A stretch of DNA of 57,398 bases from Chitinophagaceae bacterium (GTDB lineage Bacteria; Bacteroidota; Bacteroidia; Chitinophagales; Chitinophagaceae), in the NCBI GenBank assembly GCA_004322015.1, contig SCQT01000268.1:1-57398 (forward strand). Direction: 5' to 3'. The position numbers and the translations under genes were made by a program. Numbering within the stretch: position 1 is the first letter of the stretch; the number at the start of each line of letters is the position of its first letter. The notes beneath the pieces are model-generated. The model was not told the origin of the DNA and searched no databases. It saw only the letters and a program-made list of their open reading frames with translations. Below are positions 18,027 to 25,412 of the stretch, one piece after another.

Positions 18027-18884
18027 ATGCTTTCCAATGTGATTAAAAGTATTTTAGTTTGTGGCGCCGGTACCATGGGTGCAGGAATTGCTCAATTGGC
18101 CATTGAGTCGGAATTCGATACTTTCTTATTTGATACGGATAAGTATGCCTTAGAGAATGCCCGTATCAGGATTGATAATTCACTTCAAAAGCATATTGAA
18201 AAAGAAAAGTTGAAGAATGATGAAAAAGACCGGATGCTGAGCCATTTAAAGTTAAGTGATAATTTTAAAGGGATACAAGCTGATATGATTATTGAAGCCA
18301 TTGTGGAAAAGATCGAAGACAAGTTATCTTTATTTAAAGATCTGTCACAGCATTTCCCTCCCGAAACTATTCTTGCTACTAATACTTCTTCTTTGCAGGT
18401 TACTGAAATTGCCGCCGCAGTTCCTCAGAAAAGACGAGTGATCGGAATGCATTTTTTTAATCCCCCTGCCGCCATGAAGCTCGTGGAGATCGTTAAAACA
18501 ACATATAGTGATGCCGTCATCCTTGAAGCCGCTGTTGCATTTGTAAAGCGATTAGGCAGGATACCTGTTTTAGTAAAAGATTCTCCGGGTTTTATTGTGA
18601 ATCGCATTGCACGTCAATATTATTTAGAAGCTTTCCGCATAGCGGAAGATCAGATGGCGGATTTCAGAACCATTGATTATTTGTTGGAGAATGCAGGATT
18701 CCGGATGGGCCCGTTTGCATTAACGGATTTGATAGGACAAGATATTAATTATGCCACTACACAATCATTATATCGGGCATTTTTTCAAGAGCCCCGGTTT
18801 CGTCCCTCCGTACTACAGGCCGGTCTCATTAAAGCAGGACATCTTGGAAAAAAGTCGGGAAAAGGCTTTTTTGAATATGAATAA
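18027..18884 (+). CDS. 3-hydroxyacyl-CoA / 3-hydroxybutyryl-CoA dehydrogenase
   Basis: A 285-residue NAD-dependent dehydrogenase that interconverts 3-hydroxyacyl-CoA and 3-ketoacyl-CoA in fatty acid or butanoyl-CoA metabolism. The N-terminal Rossmann domain shows CGAGTMGAGIAQLA (GxGxxG), the family signature VGMHFFNP-type segment IGMHFFNPPAAMKLVEIV with the catalytic His, and PGFIVNRIARQYYLEA; the C-terminal helical domain follows. Substrate length cannot be told. It is 52 nt upstream of the reductase at 18937, probably in one operon. A -7-like TATCTTTA lies at 18015-18022. Confidence 0.92.
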   Translation: MLSNVIKSILVCGAGTMGAGIAQLAIESEFDTFLFDTDKYALENARIRIDNSLQKHIEKEKLKNDEKDRMLSHLKLSDNFKGIQADMIIEAIVEKIEDKLSLFKDLSQHFPPETILATNTSSLQVTEIAAAVPQKRRVIGMHFFNPPAAMKLVEIVKTTYSDAVILEAAVAFVKRLGRIPVLVKDSPGFIVNRIARQYYLEAFRIAEDQMADFRTIDYLLENAGFRMGPFALTDLIGQDINYATTQSLYRAFFQEPRFRPSVLQAGLIKAGHLGKKSGKGFFEYE

Positions 18885-18936
18885 AACAGTATATTCGCTT
18901 CTCCAAACTCAGTCTGTTTAACTTATACCTTTAATT

Positions 18937-19962
18937 ATGATTCTTGTTACAGGAGGAACGGGTTTTTTAGGATCATACCTGTTAGAAGCACTTGTGCGCT
19001 CCGGGAAAGAAGTACGTGCCACACACCGCCGGAGGATTTTAAATTATGTAGATCTGGATATAGCCAAAGATATTGATTGGGTAGAAGGCGATGTATTGGA
19101 TGTAGTCTCTATTGAAAAGGCGATGGAAGGAGTGGACAGAGTATTTCATTGTGCAGGAATGGTCTCTTATGATCCCAGGGATAATGACAGGATGCATGCA
19201 GTGAATGTGAACGGAACCGGCAATATCGTCAATGCCTGCATAGTCAATAAAATTAAGAAATTAGTTTATGTAAGTTCCGTAGCTGCTATCGGCAGGAATG
19301 TTTCAGGTGAGATGAAAGATGAAAACTGTCAATGGGAGGAAGGCAGCCATAATACGGCTTACGGTATTACCAAGCACGAAGCAGAGATGGAAGTATGGCG
19401 AGGTATAGCAGAAGGGCTTGATGCGGTGATTGTGAACCCGTCACTCCTGATCGGACACTCCCGCGGATGGGATGATGAATCAGCGAGGCTGATCAAAAAT
19501 ATTTATGGAGGATTTCCATGGTACACTAAGGGAGAAACCGGTTTCGTCAATGTCAGGGATGTGGCTAAAGCAATGGTACAATTAATGGATAGTGATATCA
19601 GATCGGAACGTTTTATACTCAATGGCGAAAACTGGCCTTACAAGCATTTGTTTGAAACCATTAATCATTATTTTGAAAAAGGAACCAGGCTGAAATATGC
19701 TGCCCCCTGGATGGAATCCATTATTATTTACATAGAGAAAGTACGCAGCAAAAGAAAAGACAGGAAACCTTGGATAACGCGTGATTTAGCCAAGGTAGCT
19801 AACTTCAGGGTTTTTTATGATAATAGCAAAATAAAGCAATTCCTTCCGGGATTTGAATTTACTCCCATCGAAAAGACTATTGAAGAAACCTGCAAAGCTT
19901 ACTTAAAATTTATATCGGCAAAGGGGGAAAAAGACGAAAGCACCTTCGCTGCATCTCATTAA
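18937..19962 (+). CDS. NAD(P)-dependent epimerase/reductase (extended SDR)
   Basis: A 341-residue extended short-chain dehydrogenase of the dihydroflavonol-reductase-like group. The N-terminus has ILVTGGTGFLGSYL (GxxGxxG cofactor site), then VFHCAGMVSYDPRD, the catalytic YGITKHEAE (YxxxK) near residue 150 and SLLIGHSRGW. The C-terminal third is helical and basic (KVRSKRKDRK). The substrate is unknown; related Bacteroidota proteins act on polyketide, sterol-like or sugar-derived substrates. Its 3' end overlaps the convergent lpxD by 4 nt. Confidence 0.85.
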   Translation: MILVTGGTGFLGSYLLEALVRSGKEVRATHRRRILNYVDLDIAKDIDWVEGDVLDVVSIEKAMEGVDRVFHCAGMVSYDPRDNDRMHAVNVNGTGNIVNACIVNKIKKLVYVSSVAAIGRNVSGEMKDENCQWEEGSHNTAYGITKHEAEMEVWRGIAEGLDAVIVNPSLLIGHSRGWDDESARLIKNIYGGFPWYTKGETGFVNVRDVAKAMVQLMDSDIRSERFILNGENWPYKHLFETINHYFEKGTRLKYAAPWMESIIIYIEKVRSKRKDRKPWITRDLAKVANFRVFYDNSKIKQFLPGFEFTPIEKTIEETCKAYLKFISAKGEKDESTFAASH

Positions 19963-20903
19963 TGCTTCATTACCTTTTCCCAAAGATCGGGGATACGTTT
20001 AACCCAAACTAATTCTCTTCTTTTTAGTCCTGCTTCTTCTGCCGGGTATCCAAAATAAGTTTTTCCTCCTTTCAGTGAACTCGGAACACCGCTTTGCGCA
20101 AGCACCATGGCATCTTTCCCGATAACCAGATCTTTAGAAATACCCACCTGTCCCCATAAGGTGACATTGTCTTCAATAATAGCCACACCTGCGATGCCGA
20201 CTTGCGCCGCGAATAAGCAATTCTTTCCTATGACAGCCTCATGCCCTATATGCACCATGTTATCCAACTTGCTTCCTTTACCGATGATCGTATCGCCGCT
20301 CACACCTTTATCAATGGTGCAACTTGCGCCTATTTCCACCCAATCCTCAATGACCACTCTGCCGCAACTTTCTAACTTATCGTATCTTACCTCACGCTCG
20401 ATCCTTTTCTTAAAGTAAAAAGCATCGGCGCCTATCACTGCTCCTGCATGGATGATCACATTGTTCCCGATAACTGTACGATCGTAAATGGTCACATGAG
20501 GATGAATTATACAATTTTCACCGATCGTCACCTCATTCCCGATAAAAACATTGGGTTGTATAATGGTGTTCTTGCCGATCACTGCAGTATCCGATATCAT
20601 TTTATCAGCCGGAGCGAACGGACAAAAATGTTTTACCAGTTTTACGTAGGCGCTGAAAGGATCCGGAGTCACCAGGATTGCCTTGCCTTCAGGAATATTT
20701 ACTTCTTTATCAATAAGGATGATACTTGCTTTGGAATGAAGGCAACGGTCATAATATTTCTCTGCATCTACAAAAGAAATATCACCCGCTTGAACGTTAT
20801 GTATTTCATTGATTCCGGTGGCTGATAACGCATCATTTCCCAAAAGTTTCGCCTGAGTATATTCAGCAACCCATGTGACCGAAACAGGAGAATTAAGTTT
20901 CAT
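19959..20903 (-). CDS. lpxD: UDP-3-O-(3-hydroxyacyl)glucosamine N-acyltransferase-like protein
   Basis: A 314-residue left-handed beta-helix acyltransferase. It has an N-terminal uridine-binding-like domain (about 1-95, with GDISFVDAEKYYD) and about ten hexapeptide repeats (GNEVTIGENCIIHPHVTI and similar). The catalytic-His region of LpxD is represented by the segments VHIGHEAVIGKNC. LpxD adds the N-linked 3-hydroxy fatty acid in lipid A synthesis. Many Bacteroidota carry two lpxD-like genes, the first beside lpxC-fabZ; this solitary copy is of the second kind, so a role in another N-acylation is possible. Confidence 0.8.
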   Translation of the reverse strand: MKLNSPVSVTWVAEYTQAKLLGNDALSATGINEIHNVQAGDISFVDAEKYYDRCLHSKASIILIDKEVNIPEGKAILVTPDPFSAYVKLVKHFCPFAPADKMISDTAVIGKNTIIQPNVFIGNEVTIGENCIIHPHVTIYDRTVIGNNVIIHAGAVIGADAFYFKKRIEREVRYDKLESCGRVVIEDWVEIGASCTIDKGVSGDTIIGKGSKLDNMVHIGHEAVIGKNCLFAAQVGIAGVAIIEDNVTLWGQVGISKDLVIGKDAMVLAQSGVPSSLKGGKTYFGYPAEEAGLKRRELVWVKRIPDLWEKVMKH

Positions 20904-20932
20904 ATAAGAATCATTTTTTTTAAAAATAAAAA

Positions 20933-20940
20933 CAAAAGTA
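20933..20940 (-). promoter_or_regulatory. -7 box of lpxD
   Basis: On the minus strand the sequence TACTTTTG is an exact TAnnTTTG match, 30 bp before the lpxD start. The nearest upstream TTG (20965-20967, minus) overlaps the first DnaA box. Confidence 0.6.
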
Positions 20941-20957
20941 AGGTAAAAACGGCGTGG

Positions 20958-20988
20958 TTATCCACAACGTAAATTAAAATGTGAATAA
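20958..20988. promoter_or_regulatory. Pair of inverted perfect DnaA boxes
   Basis: TTATCCACA reads on the plus strand at 20958-20966 and TTATTCACA on the minus strand at 20980-20988; both match the TTATnCACA DnaA consensus fully. They are 13 bp apart in opposite orientation and are followed by an A/T-rich tract. This could be a small origin-like element, a DnaA titration site, or DnaA control of lpxD, whose promoter they overlap. Confidence 0.6.
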
Positions 20989-21082
20989 AAAAATATTATT
21001 TTTTTTCGTTTGTTTAAAAATTCTTTTTAATATTGTGTGGGGAATTATTTCCTAATTCTTACTAACCCATTAATGTGACAGG

Positions 21083-21114
21083 AAAGCTCGGTAAAACAGT
21101 ACCGGGCTTTTTTT
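21083..21114 (+). terminator. Orphan rho-independent terminator
   Basis: AAAGCTCGGTA (21083-21093) pairs with TACCGGGCTTT (21100-21110; one G.U pair), loop AAACAG, followed by further T. The T-tract is only on the plus side, yet no plus-strand gene ends within the previous 1.1 kb (lpxD is on the minus strand), so it most simply ends a short non-coding RNA starting in the same spacer. Confidence 0.8.
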
Positions 21115-21190
21115 GTGTGATAGATGAAAACCCTTACCTGCTGCTGGTTTCAGAAAGGGGAAGAAGATGTTTATACCTTTAGGGCAATGA

Positions 21191-21224
21191 TTTTGGCAAA
21201 TTCAATTTGAATTTCTTAGGTTTG
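21191..21224 (+). promoter_or_regulatory. Promoter of yicC
   Basis: TTTG at 21192-21195, a 21-bp spacer, and TAGGTTTG at 21217-21224 (exact TAnnTTTG), 23 bp before the yicC start. Confidence 0.65.
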
Positions 21225-21247
21225 TATCATCAATTCAAAGACAACTT

Positions 21248-22123
21248 ATGCTTCGTTCAATGACCGGTTTTGGCAAAGCGGAAATGACTAAAGGAGAAAT
21301 TACTGCTTCCGTGGAAATTAAATCTTTAAATGGAAAACAGTTGGATATTAACCTCAGGATCCCGGCAATGCTGAAACCTTATGAATTTGATATCCGTAAT
21401 CAACTGCAGCAATCTTTAATTCGCGGTTCACTGGATGTGCTGATCAATGTCCGGCAAAACGGTTCTTCAAGGCCTGTGGTCATTAATACGGATCTGGCTA
21501 AAAAGTATTATGAGAGTATTTCATCTCTTGCGAAAGAGTTACATCTTCCTGAAGATGATGTGCTGGGTGCTCTGTTAAAATTGCCTGAAGTTGTGGCGCC
21601 CTCTTCCGAAGAGATATCAAATGAAGAATGGCTTTTTGTCAAGGAGATTTTGAGGCAAAGTATGGAAGACCTGGATAAGCACCGGTTGGATGAAGGAGCT
21701 GTGCTGGAGAAGGATCTGTTATTACGGATCCAACACATTGAGAACTTACAGGAAGAAATAAAGATGGAAGATCCTTTAAGGATGGAAAAGATAAGGCAAA
21801 GGCTGGGGTCTTCCCTGGAAGAATGGATCGGCAAGGAAAACATTGATAAAAACCGCCTGGAGCAGGAATTGGTTTTTTATATAGAGAAATTGGATATTTC
21901 CGAAGAGCAGGTTCGCCTTCAAAACCATTGCCGGTATTTTAAAGAGGTATTAAAAGAGAAGGAGCAGGCTTTGGGAAAGAAATTAAATTTTATCTTGCAG
22001 GAAGTGGGAAGAGAAATTAATACTACAGGAGCCAAGGCTAACGATGCCATTATTCAAAAATGTGTGGTCCGGATGAAGGACGAACTGGAAAAGGCTAAAG
22101 AACAAATCATGAACGTACTGTGA
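21248..22123 (+). CDS. yicC: YicC/YloC-family endoribonuclease-like protein
   Basis: A 291-residue protein of the YicC family, related in E. coli to turnover of small RNAs and in others to stress survival. The family N-terminus MLRSMTGFGKAE and C-terminal block (KLNFILQEVGREINTTGAKANDA, with the conserved REXNTxGSK-like motif) are both present, with a helical middle (about 90-230). It is the first gene of a run with gldH, overlapping or nearly touching it, then a histidine kinase and regulator. Confidence 0.93.
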   Translation: MLRSMTGFGKAEMTKGEITASVEIKSLNGKQLDINLRIPAMLKPYEFDIRNQLQQSLIRGSLDVLINVRQNGSSRPVVINTDLAKKYYESISSLAKELHLPEDDVLGALLKLPEVVAPSSEEISNEEWLFVKEILRQSMEDLDKHRLDEGAVLEKDLLLRIQHIENLQEEIKMEDPLRMEKIRQRLGSSLEEWIGKENIDKNRLEQELVFYIEKLDISEEQVRLQNHCRYFKEVLKEKEQALGKKLNFILQEVGREINTTGAKANDAIIQKCVVRMKDELEKAKEQIMNVL

Positions 22124-22152
22124 ATACTTCGCATTTACATATCCGGAGAAAC

Positions 22153-22641
22153 ATGGAAAGGAGTAGCGTGAAAGTTTATACAACCTTCCTGCTATTGTCT
22201 GCCTTATTTTATGGTTGTTATAAAGCAGACAGGTTGAATGATTTTGAAAAGCATGTGGCTATTCCGGGTTATACCTGGAATTATGCTTTTTATCCTTCTT
22301 TTGAAGTAAATATTACGGATACTTCGGCACGATATAATATTTATGTAACCATCAGGCATACGAATGACTATCCGTTCAGCAACCTTTGGTTACTGATAAC
22401 CTCCAATTATTCGGGAACAAAGCCTAAAACACAAAGAGTGGAATTACCTTTGGCTGACAGGGAAGGGCGTTGGCTCGGCAGTGGCATTGATAATATTTAT
22501 GATCAGCGTATTCCCATCCAGCAAAATGCGCGTTTTGATAAACCGGGGATCTATCATTTTTCTTTCGAACAAAATATGCGTGTGGACAACCTGCCACATG
22601 TCATGAGTGTAGGATTGCGAATTGAAAAAATAACCCCTTAG
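22153..22641 (+). CDS. gldH: Gliding motility lipoprotein GldH
   Basis: A 162-residue lipoprotein of the GldH family, which in Flavobacterium is needed for gliding motility and polymer utilisation. Signal peptide with lipobox LFYGC, mature start YKADRLNDFEKH, then the family's beta-rich body with WNYAFYPSFEVNITD and GIYHFSFEQNMRVDNLPHVMSVGLRIEK. The ATG at 22153 gives a standard signal peptide. A GTG at 22120 overlaps the yicC stop and would add 11 residues, so translational coupling is possible. It is followed after 2 nt by a histidine kinase. Confidence 0.85.
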   Translation: MERSSVKVYTTFLLLSALFYGCYKADRLNDFEKHVAIPGYTWNYAFYPSFEVNITDTSARYNIYVTIRHTNDYPFSNLWLLITSNYSGTKPKTQRVELPLADREGRWLGSGIDNIYDQRIPIQQNARFDKPGIYHFSFEQNMRVDNLPHVMSVGLRIEKITP

Positions 22642-22643
22642 TC

Positions 22644-23654
22644 ATGCTGAAAAGGATCTTATCCGGGCCTGACAATACGAAGATAATCACCTTCTTCTAC
22701 TTCTCACTCGTCATTTATGCGATAGCGGCATTAGTATGGTGGGGTTTATTGCTCTATCAGCAGAATAACCAGATTATGCAATTGCAGCAGCAAATGCTGG
22801 AGCTGAAGCAAAAAAATGCCATGCCATTTTCCACTTATTTGCAGGAAGAAAGCCTCATAGCAAAAGAAAAGAGATTGCATAATTTTCAGTATATTGGAGA
22901 AGGCGGCACTTTCTTAGTGATTATTTTATTAGGGGCTGGTTTTGTTTTCCATGCCATGCGCCGTCAGATACGCTTCGGAAGGCAGCAGCAAAACTTTACC
23001 GCTGCAGTCACGCATGAGTTGAAATCACCTATTGCTATCATACAATTGAACCTTGAGACCCTGCAAAAGCATACCTTGGATGAAGAGCAAAGAAAGAAAT
23101 TATATGAGAATAACCTGAGTGAGATCAGTCGCCTGAATCAGCTTTGTAATAATATACTCCTGGCTTCCCAATTAGACAACCGTCAATATCATCTGGTAAA
23201 GGAAAAAATCAATCTTTCGGAATTGTTGAAAGAAATGGTAAAAGAATCTTCGGCCAGAATGCATCAACATATTATAAAGTCTGATATTCCCGATGAGGTG
23301 ATGGTGACCGGTGATAAATTCATGCTGCAGATAGCCGTGAATAATCTCCTGATGAATGCAGCAAAATATGCGCCCAAGCAAAGTACTATTCATGCAGGAC
23401 TGTTATCGTCGGCTCACGTGGCAAAGATCCGGATTGCAGATGAAGGAGAAGGAATACCGGCTGGTGAAAAGGAGAGAATATTTTCCCGTTTTTACAGGAT
23501 AGGAAATGAAAATACAAGAAAAGCAAAGGGAACCGGATTGGGATTATTCCTGACAAAAAAGATTATTGAACAACACGGGGGGAGCATTGCTGTATTGGAT
23601 AATACCCCGAAAGGAAGTATATTTGAGATAACGTTACCATGCATTCAGGGATAG
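22644..23654 (+). CDS. Membrane sensor histidine kinase
   Basis: A 336-residue kinase with two transmembrane helices (about 12-38 and 85-106) flanking a short periplasmic segment with a coiled-coil pattern (QQQNNQIMQLQQQMLELKQK-like). The HisKA domain carries the phospho-acceptor H124 in VTHELKSP, and the ATP-binding domain has the N box (NNLLMNAAKYAP), G1 box (DEGEGIP) and G2 box (KGTGLGLFL). It is immediately followed by its response regulator. The sensed signal is unknown; the small periplasmic loop suggests a membrane or internal cue. Confidence 0.93.
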   Translation: MLKRILSGPDNTKIITFFYFSLVIYAIAALVWWGLLLYQQNNQIMQLQQQMLELKQKNAMPFSTYLQEESLIAKEKRLHNFQYIGEGGTFLVIILLGAGFVFHAMRRQIRFGRQQQNFTAAVTHELKSPIAIIQLNLETLQKHTLDEEQRKKLYENNLSEISRLNQLCNNILLASQLDNRQYHLVKEKINLSELLKEMVKESSARMHQHIIKSDIPDEVMVTGDKFMLQIAVNNLLMNAAKYAPKQSTIHAGLLSSAHVAKIRIADEGEGIPAGEKERIFSRFYRIGNENTRKAKGTGLGLFLTKKIIEQHGGSIAVLDNTPKGSIFEITLPCIQG

Positions 23655-23678
23655 CTGCAGAAGATTAATATAATTAGA

Positions 23679-24392
23679 ATGAAAAATAACCATTCAAAAC
23701 CATCCATTTTATTAGTAGAAGATGAAGAAAACCTGCAGGAAGCTTTGAAATTGAATTTAGAGTTGGAAGGATACGAAGTGAATGCAGTGGGAAAAGGCCA
23801 GGATGCTTTAAAAGCTATTGCCAAAGAATACTTTGATCTGGTCATTCTGGATATTATGTTGCCGGAAATGGATGGGATTACCGTTTGTGAAAATATCCGC
23901 TTACAAAATAATGAGGTGCCTGTACTTTTCCTGAGTGCCAAGAACAGCAGTGCCGACCGTGTTTTGGGATTGAAAAAAGGGGGTGATGATTACCTGACCA
24001 AGCCTTTTGATCTGGAAGAATTATTATTGCGCGTTGGCAAACTGATTGCGAAAAGCAGGCGTATGCAGCATGCACATAATGATGTATCCGGTGTTTTCAA
24101 ATTCGGAAGATGTAGTATTGACTTTGCAGCACAGGAATGCACCGGGTTTGACGGGCAGATCCATTCTTTGGGTAAAAAAGAAACCATGCTGCTGCGCATG
24201 TTGGTGGAAAACAAAGGTAAAGTGGTCCCCCGCGAAAAGATCCTGCAATCAGTATGGGGTTATAATGTCTATCCTGCTACCCGCACCATTGATAACCTCC
24301 TGCTGAATTTCCGTAAATATTTTGAAGAGGACAGCCGTAACCCGCGTTATTTTCATTCGGTAAGAGGGGTGGGGTATAAGTTTACGGAATGA
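23679..24392 (+). CDS. OmpR/PhoB-family response regulator
   Basis: A 237-residue regulator: receiver domain (about 8-122) with acidic cluster E14/D15, phospho-acceptor D58 in LVILDIM and Lys in YLTKPF; winged-helix DNA-binding domain (about 140-235) with LLRMLVENKGKVVPREKILQ-like start and VRGVGYKF end. It is 24 nt after the kinase gene, forming a clear pair. It converges on DUF445 with an 11-bp gap. Confidence 0.95.
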   Translation: MKNNHSKPSILLVEDEENLQEALKLNLELEGYEVNAVGKGQDALKAIAKEYFDLVILDIMLPEMDGITVCENIRLQNNEVPVLFLSAKNSSADRVLGLKKGGDDYLTKPFDLEELLLRVGKLIAKSRRMQHAHNDVSGVFKFGRCSIDFAAQECTGFDGQIHSLGKKETMLLRMLVENKGKVVPREKILQSVWGYNVYPATRTIDNLLLNFRKYFEEDSRNPRYFHSVRGVGYKFTE

Positions 24393-24403
24393 TTCTGCCT
24401 GAC

Positions 24404-25003
24404 TCATTTAGCCCAATGGGTAATCAACACCTGGATAATCCCTATAATAAATCCCAACACGCCGCCGATTATTTCCACAAAACGAAATTCCTTTTTCATG
24501 ATGGAATTTAATATTTCCTCCAGCTTGTCACTCGAAAAGCCCGAAACTTTATCCGTAACAATTTTTTCCAGGTCTAATTCTTCGCGATGCCCGTCCACAT
24601 ATTGATGAATGATATTGGGTAGCAATACTTCCATTTCATCCATGAATACATTTTTAATTTTATGAATTGTATTGTCACCAATAAACATCGAGAGTACAGG
24701 CATGCTGTCCGGTAATTTTTTCCTTAAAAAACCATCCATTTGATCTGCAATGCCGGGAAGCATTTTTTTTATTTTATCCGGATCGCTCAGCTTGACTGAA
24801 ATATCTTCAAAAGACAGTAACTCTTCGGCTACTAATTTTCCCAGTTTCTCCGCGAACTGCTGCTGCCTTTTTGGAAAAATACCCTGCAGGGTATAAAATC
24901 CCAGATTTACCGGCTTTTTAGGATGAAAAAGCATTTTAATAGCCACTAAGTTAGTAACCCACCCGATAAATGCAGAAATCACAGGGATCAGAAAAATAAG
25001 CAT
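24404..25003 (-). CDS. DUF445-family membrane protein
   Basis: A 199-residue protein of the DUF445 family. The ATG at 25003 (MLIFLIPVISAFIGW) gives the family start; a TTG three codons earlier was rejected. It has an N-terminal membrane helix with GWVTNLVAIKMLFHPKKPV, an amphipathic helical middle, and a C-terminal membrane helix (IIGGVLGFIIGIIQVLI), the standard two-ended topology of these proteins. The molecular role of the family is not established. Confidence 0.85.
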   Translation of the reverse strand: MLIFLIPVISAFIGWVTNLVAIKMLFHPKKPVNLGFYTLQGIFPKRQQQFAEKLGKLVAEELLSFEDISVKLSDPDKIKKMLPGIADQMDGFLRKKLPDSMPVLSMFIGDNTIHKIKNVFMDEMEVLLPNIIHQYVDGHREELDLEKIVTDKVSGFSSDKLEEILNSIMKKEFRFVEIIGGVLGFIIGIIQVLITHWAK

Positions 25004-25060
25004 GAAATACAAGAATTTGATAAATGAACAAAGTGCAAAGAAAAGCTAAATGCACAAAAT

Positions 25061-25093
25061 TTTGGAAAGTGAGGGCAAAATATCCTATTTTTG
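25061..25093 (+). promoter_or_regulatory. Promoter of tRNA-His
   Basis: TTTG at 25061-25064, 21-bp spacer, TATTTTTG at 25086-25093 (exact TAnnTTTG), about 37 bp before the mature tRNA. Confidence 0.7.
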
Positions 25094-25130
25094 CATCCCT
25101 GCTGAAGGTGAGAATTCTTATTTCTTCATG

Positions 25131-25204
25131 GTGGCTGTAGCTCAGTTGGTTAGAGCATCAGATTGTGGTTCTGAGGGTCGTGGGTTCGAGCCCCATTAGC
25201 CACC
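25131..25204 (+). tRNA. tRNA-His (GTG anticodon)
   Basis: A full cloverleaf: acceptor arm GTGGCTG with TAGCCAC, D arm GCTCAGTTGGTTAGAGC, anticodon stem CAGAT/TTCTG with loop TTGTGGT carrying anticodon GTG, and T arm GTGGGTTCGAGCCCCA-like. A G at 25130 can serve as the extra G-1 of tRNA-His, opposite discriminator C73. The CCA end is not encoded. Confidence 0.95.
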
Positions 25205-25412
25205 CTTCTTTTTTAAAGCATGCAGTAATAAGTTACAGTATTCACTCGCTAAAAAATACCATTATTGAACGCTTCCTATTATAATTATAATAAAGATTTA
25301 CCTTGTAAATTAAAGATTTAGGCAATTACCGCCACTGCCTGCTATTTAATACTTACCACTCCCAACCTTCGAAACGAACCTTCAGGCTACCACTGCTACT
25401 GCTTACAATTTA

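Larger units (their letters stand above)
20904..21247. other. AT-rich intergenic region with two DnaA boxes and an orphan terminator
   Basis: A gene-free 344-bp stretch between the divergent lpxD and yicC. From left to right it holds the lpxD -7 box (20933-20940, minus), DnaA boxes at 20958-20966 and 20980-20988, a strongly A/T tract (about 20989-21035), a small GGAA/TTCC hairpin near 21040, a strong plus-strand terminator (21083-21114), and the yicC promoter (21191-21224). No ORF of note. Confidence 0.7.

Noticed and set aside
20904-21247. Chromosomal replication origin as a firm call
   Set aside because: Only two DnaA boxes are visible and the highly expressed ribosomal operon to the left points towards the site; kept as a finding, not as an origin feature.
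25205-25412. Tandem repeat or minisatellite after tRNA-His
   Set aside because: The text TACTTACCACTC recurs only loosely and in two places; it is too degenerate to call a repeat array.
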